Notes under the pieces: model-generated
What the model saw: the letters and a program-made list of their open reading frames with translations, nothing else
What the model was told of the DNA's origin: nothing
The model's database searches: none
Made by a program: the position numbers and the translations under genes
Shown: in pieces, positions 57,797 to 64,000 of the stretch
Layout of the letters: every line of letters starts with the position of its first letter
How positions within the stretch are numbered: position 1 is the stretch's first letter
Assembly: GCF_002954585.1 (NCBI RefSeq)
Contig: NZ_MSCI01000002.1
Location: forward strand, 970,089 to 1,034,088
Length of the DNA stretch: 64,000 bases
Source: Vibrio chagasii
GTDB taxonomy: Bacteria; Pseudomonadota; Gammaproteobacteria; Enterobacterales; Vibrionaceae
Reading direction: 5' to 3'

Positions 57797-57985
57797 TTAT
57801 CTCAGTGTTGCTTGGGAGAGTTTTGCTCTCATTTCCATCTCACCAATATTGAACTGGCGAACATCCATGGTCGCGATATCATTGCAGTCTTTACATGCAT
57901 GATGGCACTTACCATCTAGGTAGTCGTGCTTTTTTACTAGGCTTGGCTTTTTGCACCAATCACAAACGCCTTCTATTGTGAACAT
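57797..57985 (-). CDS. Small Cys-rich (zinc-ribbon-like) protein
   Basis: 62 residues. Two Cys pairs, CDWC and CHHACKDC with a further His, have spacing that would bind one zinc ion; the rest is a short helical tail. Own terminator and a good GGAGAG ribosome binding site upstream support a real gene. Function unknown. Confidence 0.75.
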   Translation of the reverse strand: MFTIEGVCDWCKKPSLVKKHDYLDGKCHHACKDCNDIATMDVRQFNIGEMEMRAKLSQATLR

Positions 57986-58150
57986 ATTCTCTCCTCACCT
58001 GTTTAAGTCAGGTGTATTTTCGGCGCAAATTATGACACAACAGAGACCTATTAGTTAATAGTTTGTTACTCGTTTTTGAGAAGGTGATCGATTGCAACAC
58101 TAATAAAATCGATATCTCTGTGAGATGGAAAGATAAAGGTGTGTAATTGT

Positions 58151-59209
58151 TTACGATTTCGTAACACTTTGTAAGATGGTTTTTAGCGCGCTGTTCAAAC
58201 GTTTCATTTCTTCATCACATCCTTGACCATCAGGGTGATAAATTTTTGATAGTTGCTTATATCTCACCTTAATACTTTTCTGATTAGGAATAGAGCTCGG
58301 CGTGTAACCAAATAGCGCACAGGCTAGCTGTAAATTGTTCGAACTCTTTTGGCCTTTTTGTTTCTTCAATTCGTTGAACATGGTCTGCAATTGACGCTTT
58401 TGCTGCTTAATGGTGCGGCTCTTTTCGCTCAGCTGCGCTTCGAGTGCCTGCTTCTGTGTTCCCAGGTCACTCGATTTTAGAATCTCTCTTTTTCGCGAGA
58501 GCACCAGAGTCGCGCCGATACTCACGATAATAATCAGTAACACCAATGCCGCACCAATCATAAAGTCAGTGCCATTGAGGTTAGAGCTGGAGGGGTTAGA
58601 TTGTATTTGCTGAGGCAATCCCTGACTGTTGTCTATTTCAGAGCCGATACCCTCGTCGAGTTGCTCGATTGAAGAGATCTGTTTTGCACGTTGTTGATTG
58701 AACTGTGCTTCAAGAACACGGTTGTAGCCATCTTCTGCGTCTGGGTTGTCTGGTAATGCTGTTTCATACCAAAGTTGTGCCGCGTCTAGCGGGCTGAGTA
58801 GCACTTGTTCTGGGGAAGATTCGTAGAGCTTGGCGATTTCTACTGTCGCTCGCTTGTTCCCTTGCAATGCGGCTTTGATAAACCATTCCAAGGCCAATTT
58901 GTTGTCGGGTTTTCCATCCGTTCCTGCTAAGTAAAGCTCAGCCAATCTGAACTGTGCATCTACATTGCCGTTTTCTGCGGATTGTGAATACCAATAGAAT
59001 GCATCATCGATGTTCTGAGGGACGCCAACTCCTAGTTCATACGCCTGTGCCAATTGATATTGTGATACTGAATCTTTAGGTGATGAATCGGCTGCGTTAC
59101 TTTCTTCACTTTTATTTGCCGCATGGGCGAGGGAGGAAAGCAATAAAACAAGGGCTAGAAGGAAAGTTCTCGGGGACGGTAGTGATCGAAAGTTGGGTAG
59201 GATAAGCAA
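58151..59209 (-). CDS. Sel1-repeat membrane protein with cytoplasmic J domain
   Basis: 352 residues. A signal peptide or anchor (about 10-31) is followed by two to three Sel1 repeats (about 47-150; AYELGVGVPQNIDDAFYWYSQSA is one in key parts). A single transmembrane helix (about 217-240) and a coiled coil (about 250-292) come next. The C-terminal J domain (about 295-350) has the HPD motif at 325-327 (IYHPDGQG). The HPD should stimulate an Hsp70 in the cytoplasm while Sel1 repeats face the periplasm. This is a rare co-chaperone design. Co-operation with the Hsp70 module at 1-5.3 kb is speculation. Confidence 0.85.
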   Translation of the reverse strand: MLILPNFRSLPSPRTFLLALVLLLSSLAHAANKSEESNAADSSPKDSVSQYQLAQAYELGVGVPQNIDDAFYWYSQSAENGNVDAQFRLAELYLAGTDGKPDNKLALEWFIKAALQGNKRATVEIAKLYESSPEQVLLSPLDAAQLWYETALPDNPDAEDGYNRVLEAQFNQQRAKQISSIEQLDEGIGSEIDNSQGLPQQIQSNPSSSNLNGTDFMIGAALVLLIIIVSIGATLVLSRKREILKSSDLGTQKQALEAQLSEKSRTIKQQKRQLQTMFNELKKQKGQKSSNNLQLACALFGYTPSSIPNQKSIKVRYKQLSKIYHPDGQGCDEEMKRLNSALKTILQSVTKS

Positions 59210-59274
59210 AAGATAAGTCTCGTAAAAAGCCCAGTGCCGATATCAGTATCAAGACGCTATGTAGTGAACAATAA

Positions 59275-59305
59275 AGTCGTACAGCTTTAAATAAGCCATA
59301 CGACT
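59275..59305 (-). terminator. Possible terminator after the OmpA-family gene
   Basis: AGTCGTA and TACGACT arms with further imperfect pairing; on the minus strand TTTATT follows. Imperfect. Confidence 0.45.
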
Positions 59306-59363
59306 GACAAGCCACTATATAGCGGTTATTTCAATAGATAAAGGAGACTGGGCTTTAATCGTG

Positions 59364-60029
59364 CTACTTAAGCGGCAAGATTTGAATTTCTACGCGACGG
59401 TTACAAGCACGGCCTTGAGACGTGTTGTTGTCACATAGAGGGTAACGCTCACCGTTACCACGAGCAATGGCACGGCCTGCAGCTACATCTTGAGAGATCA
59501 AGAATGCACGAACAGATTCAGCACGGCGCTCAGAAAGGATTTGGTTAGTCGACTCACTGCCTGTACTGTCAGTGTGACCTTCGATCACTAGGCTAGTGTC
59601 TGGATATTCAACTAGGATACGAGCAATGCCACGAAGCGTGTTGTGAATGCTTGATTCAAGTGCGTAAGAACCAGAATTGAAACCGATGCCGTTTTCAAGG
59701 CGAAGTAGAAGTTGGTTTTCGCCAACACGCTCTACCTGAACACCAGAGTTCATCAACTCTTCACGAAGTGCAGCTTCTTGTCGGTCAAAGTAGTAACCAA
59801 TACCACCGCCAACAGCAGCACCACCAGCAGCACCAATAAGAGCACGTTTACCACGGTCTTTAGAGTCACCGGTAGCAGCACCAGCAACGGCACCAACGAT
59901 TGCACCGATTAGAGCGCCTTGAGTTGCAGAGTTAGTCTCAGATTCGCCAGTAGTAGCGTTTTGGCGTTGAGTTGCCTGACAACCCGTAAGTGCGACAGTA
60001 AGCGCTAGGGCTAGTGTGATTTTTTTCAA
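59364..60029 (-). CDS. OmpA-family lipoprotein (YiaD-like)
   Basis: 221 residues from a TTG start at 60029, preferred over an ATG ten codons upstream because GGAG lies before it and the signal peptide begins MKKITLALALTVALTGC. The lipobox is LTGC (Cys17). A glycine-zipper region (IGAIVGAVAGAATGD, then IGAAGGAAVGGGIGYY) follows, and the C-terminal OmpA-like peptidoglycan-binding domain has EGHTDSTGS and NRRVEIQI. It should tether the outer membrane to peptidoglycan. Confidence 0.93.
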   Translation of the reverse strand: MKKITLALALTVALTGCQATQRQNATTGESETNSATQGALIGAIVGAVAGAATGDSKDRGKRALIGAAGGAAVGGGIGYYFDRQEAALREELMNSGVQVERVGENQLLLRLENGIGFNSGSYALESSIHNTLRGIARILVEYPDTSLVIEGHTDSTGSESTNQILSERRAESVRAFLISQDVAAGRAIARGNGERYPLCDNNTSQGRACNRRVEIQILPLK

Positions 60030-60145
60030 CGTATTTTCTCCATCATGTACTTCTGTCAAACGTATGGATTACGAATGACAAACATATAGTCCTGTAGGTC
60101 CTATTGATGGTTTTTATCAATACGCTGAAGCAATGTAAAGAAGCT

Positions 60146-60835
60146 CTATGATTTAGATATCTTTTTAGGTGCCTGTGCACCGGCAACTGGTCGATTAACA
60201 GACAATTTACGACCTTTCTTCAAACCAACCTCGTAATCAGCAGTGAGATTTTTCATCGCCTCTTTAAGCTGCTGTTTGAAGGTTTCGCGGTCGATATTTT
60301 TGAACTCTTTATCGATGTAGTTATTGATCTTGTTGTTCGACTCTTCGTCTGGTGTGATCGTTGGTAGCTTCTCAAGTGCGCCTTCAACCCAACCTGATAC
60401 AAATGAATTTACGCGACGGGTTACTTCTAATGTACCCGTACCAGACCCCGCAAAGCTGTTACGAAACTGGCCTGTATGCTCATTGAGTTCACGGTAGATG
60501 ATATCGAAAGCAAAGGCTGCAAAGATGGCACGATCGGCTTCACCGATGAACTCTACGCGTTTAAGGCCTTTGTGGTTGAGCAGCACAGCTTCTACGCCGA
60601 ACTTAGTATTAATACCACGAATAACACGAAGCAGTGTTGAACTGATATTTGCGGGTAATAGGTGCGTGGATTGAGTCTTGCCCATCTTGATAAATTCAAT
60701 ATCGTCTTTCTCAAGACCATATTTCAGCATCAAGTTATGCGCCATTTTGATTGCATTGGCAGCTTCGTTGACGTTAGCAGAATTACCAAGCTCAAGACAC
60801 TTGGCTATTTTCTTTAGGGCTTTTTTCTTATCCAT
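60146..60835 (-). CDS. DUF2786-domain protein
   Basis: 229 residues. The first 40 residues match DUF2786 (KALKKIAKCLELGNSANVNEA, then MAHNLMLKYGLEKDDIE). The rest is a helical/beta domain commonly found with it, and a basic Lys-rich tail (GLKKGRKLSVNR). Function unknown; the basic end hints at nucleic-acid contact. Confidence 0.85.
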   Translation of the reverse strand: MDKKKALKKIAKCLELGNSANVNEAANAIKMAHNLMLKYGLEKDDIEFIKMGKTQSTHLLPANISSTLLRVIRGINTKFGVEAVLLNHKGLKRVEFIGEADRAIFAAFAFDIIYRELNEHTGQFRNSFAGSGTGTLEVTRRVNSFVSGWVEGALEKLPTITPDEESNNKINNYIDKEFKNIDRETFKQQLKEAMKNLTADYEVGLKKGRKLSVNRPVAGAQAPKKISKS

Positions 60836-60978
60836 CGACTACTTAATCATTACCGCAAATTTTGAAAAGTCCGACATTTTACATGTTTTGGCGGGTAACA
60901 GAAAGCAAAACTCACTCTGTGGGCGAGTTGGGTTGGTAACAATTAATTAAGCAAAACGGACTTTGGGGCATAAACAAA

Positions 60979-61005
60979 AACGCCATCAAGAGGATAGATG
61001 GCGTT
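60979..61005 (-). terminator. Rho-independent terminator
   Basis: AACGCCATC pairs with GATGGCGTT; on the minus strand TTTTTG follows, 40 bases after the DUF3334 gene end. Confidence 0.85.
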
Positions 61006-61044
61006 CTTGACAAAGTTTTTTAGAATGACTAGAGCATTCGCAAA

Positions 61045-61728
61045 CTAGATACCCAGTTCATCAAGCAGATCGGCTGCTGAATCGTTGCCTGAGCTTTGAG
61101 CTGACTTATTGCCTTCCTGCATCTTCTTCTGAGTTGCTTCGAGAATGCTGTCTGGGCACTCGTCTTCTGCAATCTCAAATTCTTCTAGTTGGATGAACTC
61201 TGTTTTGTCCATAGCCAACTCAAGGTAGAAGATGTTGTTGTTTTCAGTTGAGAAGGTCACACGACGAGCCTGTGGGCGATCAAGATTGGTATCAACAGAA
61301 AGGTTTACTTGCTTGTTCAGTGCCAGCATTTTCGGTTGGTTCTGCGTGATGTTAGTTTGCAGCTCTTTGCGGATCTTATTAGTGAAATCACCAACTAGCT
61401 GGTTCATTAGTTCACCTAGAACATCACCGACCTCATCAGATGTATGCAGCACTGCTAATTCATTTTCAGGCATGCCCATGTTACGCATGTAATTGGTGTA
61501 GATCTCTAATGCGGCTTTCGACGTAAAATTAATAACAACAAGGCCAGAAAAGCCGCCGTCAAAAAGAACAAAACAACCGAAATCTGGCTTGAGGCTTGTT
61601 TTGTTGATCTTCTGCACCATAGCAGAGTAGGACACCTGAGAAGCCGTCGCTGAAGTAAGTACGCTTGAGACTGATTGGCAAAGCTTAAGAAGAATGTCTT
61701 CAGTGGTGACTGTTTTATTTTTTTTCAT
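61045..61728 (-). CDS. DUF3334 protein, CheX/CheC-like
   Basis: 227 residues. The section EVGDVLGELMNQLVGDF has the E-x-x-N-x-x-x-G signature of CheC/CheX phosphatases, placed once (CheX-like) near residue 105. The family (DUF3334) is found in Vibrio. A Gln/Ser-rich linker leads to an acidic C-terminal peptide, SAADLLDELGI, that could dock on a partner. No chemotaxis gene is near. A role in dephosphorylating a response regulator is an inference. Confidence 0.8.
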   Translation of the reverse strand: MKKNKTVTTEDILLKLCQSVSSVLTSATASQVSYSAMVQKINKTSLKPDFGCFVLFDGGFSGLVVINFTSKAALEIYTNYMRNMGMPENELAVLHTSDEVGDVLGELMNQLVGDFTNKIRKELQTNITQNQPKMLALNKQVNLSVDTNLDRPQARRVTFSTENNNIFYLELAMDKTEFIQLEEFEIAEDECPDSILEATQKKMQEGNKSAQSSGNDSAADLLDELGI

Positions 61729-61950
61729 TGTGATGTGCTCGTGGAGATGTCTTAAACAGAATGTTATTCAATATATTGTTACTGAATTAAGACGAAAGTG
61801 ACTATTTCTCCATTCTTGCACTGAGATTCTGATTTGATCACCTTTTTATATGATCTTAATAGTAGTAAAGTGACGAAATTCAAAGAAAATTATTAAAAAT
61901 CTCAGATAACCCAATGCTGATAGGATCAGCGAAGTAGGGGCAGGAAGCAA

Positions 61951-64000
61951 ATGTTACCAAGACTTCAACTCAATGCTGATGTCGATCCAGTTGTTGTACG
62001 CTTTTTAGATGAACTAAAAACAGCGGGCTTTACTGGCGACATTGAATCTCAATATTCTAGCCGTTTGGCGGTCGCGACTGATAACAGTGTCTATCAGCAA
62101 CTGCCCCAGGCTGTCATTCTTCCCAAAACAACACACGACGTTGTGCTTCTCGGTAAAGTGGGTTCTAAATCTGCTTATGAACGCGTCACTTTTTCTCCTC
62201 GTGGTGGCGGTACCGGAACCAATGGACAATCCCTAACTAAAGGGGTTGTGGTTGATTTATCACGCTACATGAATCAGGTTCTTGAGATTAATGAGAAGGA
62301 AGGCTGGGTACGAGTTCAGTCGGGCATCGTTAAAGATCAATTGAACGACGCGGTTCGCCCTTACGGTTACTTTTTCTCTCCAGACCTCTCAACCAGTAAT
62401 CGAGCGACACTTGGTGGCATGATTAACACTGATGCATCAGGCCAAGGGTCATTAAAGTACGGTAAAACATCTGACCATGTGTTGTCTTTGCAAGCGGTAT
62501 TCGCCGATGGTTCGTGTTTAGAATCTGATTTATCACATGGCTTACCGGAAGAGGGTGAATTTGCTCATCATGCGCTTGCGGTTACCGAAGCGGTGTGTCG
62601 TGAAAAACGCACTCAAATCCTCGATAAATTCCCACCATTGAACCGCTTCTTGACGGGCTACGACCTTAAGAATGCTATCAATGATGATGACAGCTTTGAC
62701 CTTACTCGCGTGTTATGTGGCGCAGAAGGCTCTTTAGCATTCATTACTGAAGCAAAGCTAAATCTAACCCCAATCCCGAAAGCGCGAACTCTGGTTAACG
62801 TGAAATACAACACGTTTGATTCTGCTCTGCGTAATGCACCGTTCATGGTTGAAGCGAAGGCTCTCTCTGTAGAGACGGTCGATTCAAGAGTATTGAACCT
62901 AGCGAAACAAGACATTGTTTGGCATACCGTGAGCGACCTGCTGATGGACGTTCCTAACAAAGAGATGCTTGGCATCAACATGGTTGAGTTTGCGGGCCAA
63001 GATGAAGCGGAAGTTGAACAGCAAGTTCAATCGCTGACAGCCAAACTTGAAACTATGGTTGAGAGCGAAGAAGCGGGCGTGATTGGCTTCCAAGTATGCA
63101 GCGATTTGGCGAGCATTGGTCGAATCTACAACATGCGTAAAAAAGCGGTAGGCCTATTAGGTGCGGCGAAAGGTCGTGCTAAGCCAGTCGCTTTTGCTGA
63201 AGATACTTGTGTACCACCTGAAAATTTGGCTGACTTCATCGCTGAATTTAGAGTGCTACTTGATTCGAAAGAGCTGAATTACGGCATGTTCGGTCACGTT
63301 GACGCGGGTGTTCTACACGTCCGTCCGGCACTTGACCTATGTGACCCAATGCAAGAAGCCTTAATGCACGAAGTCTCTGATGAAGTGGTTAAGCTGGTGG
63401 CGAAATACGGTGGCTTAATGTGGGGGGAGCACGGTAAAGGATTCCGCTCTGAGTACGGTCCTGACTTCTTCGGTGAAGAACTGTTTACCGAGCTTCGACG
63501 TGTTAAAGCGGCATTCGACCCACATAATAAAATGAACCCAGGCAAGATCTGTACACCTTTAGAAAGTGACGCTGAGTTGGTGAAAGTGACCGACACCAAG
63601 CGTGGCTTTTATGATCGCCAGATCGACGTTCAAGTGCGCGATAGCTTTAAGCAAGCAATGGAGTGTAACGGTAACGGCTTGTGCTTTAACTACGACACGA
63701 GCTCGCCAATGTGTCCGTCAATGAAAGTCACTGCTGACCGTCGCCATTCACCAAAAGGTCGTGCTGGTTTAGTCAGAGAGTGGTTGCGTCAGCTAACTGA
63801 GCAAGGCGTGGATATACTCGATTTAGAGCAAGAAGCGCTAAAAGACGATACGCCGGTCAAAACCATGGTTGAGCGCATTCGCAACACCATGAATAAACGC
63901 CATGAGTACGACTTCTCGCACGAAGTACACGAAGCGATGAATGGTTGTCTTGCATGTAAAGCGTGTGCGAGTCAGTGTCCGATCAAAGTTGATGTACCAA
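61951..64000 (+). CDS. YdiJ-type FAD and Fe-S dehydrogenase (partial, 3' end outside window)
   Basis: 683 codons are present. The N-terminal FAD-binding PCMH domain has PRGGGTGTNGQS and GGMINTDASGQGS. The FAD-oxidase C-terminal domain has HVDAGVLHVRP and GEHGKGFRSEYGP. The Fe-S part begins with CNGNGLC and MCPS, then CLACKACASQCP, as in YdiJ/GlcD-GlcF-type enzymes. Escherichia coli YdiJ (about 1018 residues) oxidises D-2-hydroxyacids. The ATG at 61951 has AGGAAGC upstream. The long intergenic region before it is unremarkable. Confidence 0.93.
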   Translation, partial: MLPRLQLNADVDPVVVRFLDELKTAGFTGDIESQYSSRLAVATDNSVYQQLPQAVILPKTTHDVVLLGKVGSKSAYERVTFSPRGGGTGTNGQSLTKGVVVDLSRYMNQVLEINEKEGWVRVQSGIVKDQLNDAVRPYGYFFSPDLSTSNRATLGGMINTDASGQGSLKYGKTSDHVLSLQAVFADGSCLESDLSHGLPEEGEFAHHALAVTEAVCREKRTQILDKFPPLNRFLTGYDLKNAINDDDSFDLTRVLCGAEGSLAFITEAKLNLTPIPKARTLVNVKYNTFDSALRNAPFMVEAKALSVETVDSRVLNLAKQDIVWHTVSDLLMDVPNKEMLGINMVEFAGQDEAEVEQQVQSLTAKLETMVESEEAGVIGFQVCSDLASIGRIYNMRKKAVGLLGAAKGRAKPVAFAEDTCVPPENLADFIAEFRVLLDSKELNYGMFGHVDAGVLHVRPALDLCDPMQEALMHEVSDEVVKLVAKYGGLMWGEHGKGFRSEYGPDFFGEELFTELRRVKAAFDPHNKMNPGKICTPLESDAELVKVTDTKRGFYDRQIDVQVRDSFKQAMECNGNGLCFNYDTSSPMCPSMKVTADRRHSPKGRAGLVREWLRQLTEQGVDILDLEQEALKDDTPVKTMVERIRNTMNKRHEYDFSHEVHEAMNGCLACKACASQCPIKVDVP

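Overview
This is a stretch of a gammaproteobacterial chromosome that looks like a marine Vibrio, probably of the Splendidus group. The evidence is the mix of Vibrio-type core genes (long-form PurC, HrpA, PheST, NAD-malic enzyme, a VcINDY-like carrier, DUF3334, DUF2786), the density of c-di-GMP enzymes, a ToxR-type membrane regulator and a moderate to low GC content. The species is an inference. I see no rRNA, tRNA or CRISPR array.

Layout. 1-5.3 kb (minus strand): an unusual chaperone module of a DUF2760 membrane coiled-coil protein and two divergent Hsp70 paralogues. 5.7-7.9 kb: a CHASE-GGDEF diguanylate cyclase and a DEDDh exonuclease. 8-11.6 kb: an accessory patch with a truncated cytochrome b561, a decayed lipoprotein gene, a secreted protein with an internal duplication, a ToxR/ToxS-like overlapping gene pair and a TerB-like protein. 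11.75-12.02 kb: a MITE-like element whose right end supplies the stop codon of a PhoD-like phosphatase. 14-24 kb: an acidic hypothetical protein, a MipA/OmpV-like barrel, a Zn-alcohol dehydrogenase with an OxlT-type MFS carrier, AzoR, HrpA and a small outer-membrane barrel. 24.4-25.8 kb: a DnaT-like protein and a second replication-like protein whose genes overlap by 143 nt.

26-31.8 kb: a TetR regulator and the export operon it probably controls (RND/MMPL permease, LolA-like periplasmic protein, outer-membrane barrel), linked by shared 13-bp palindromes. 32-35.6 kb: pheST, preceded by a Phe-rich candidate leader. 35.6-39.8 kb: an AT-rich mobile or decaying patch with an MFS gene, a truncated Ldh_2-type dehydrogenase and a broken ISL3 transposase. 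39.8-41.7 kb: an overlapping pair of a 2OG-Fe(II) dioxygenase and a cysteine-desulfurase-like PLP enzyme. 41.8-47.9 kb: a DJ-1/Hsp31-like protein and divergent LysR regulator, a broken PAS-GGDEF gene, a DUF2797 protein, an intact diguanylate cyclase and a truncated GlpM.

48-56.7 kb: a VcINDY-like dicarboxylate carrier, SanA, malic enzyme, an HrpB-like helicase, a small hypothetical protein and PurC with a PUR box. 57-57.8 kb: a SulA-like gene behind a LexA box, then a long hairpin and 16 perfect copies of an 8-bp repeat. 58-64 kb: a membrane Sel1/J-domain protein, an OmpA-family lipoprotein, DUF2786 and DUF3334 (CheX-like) proteins, and the start of a YdiJ-type FAD/Fe-S dehydrogenase that runs off the window.

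Functional themes are protein quality control in the envelope (Hsp70 pair, Sel1-J protein, SanA), c-di-GMP signalling (two intact and one broken cyclase), C4-dicarboxylate uptake next to malic enzyme, and a TetR-controlled envelope export operon. The best candidates for undescribed biology are the Hsp70/DUF2760 module, the ToxR-like pair with its partner secreted protein, the overlapping replication-like genes, the oxygenase/PLP-enzyme pair and the hairpin plus octamer repeat beside sulA.
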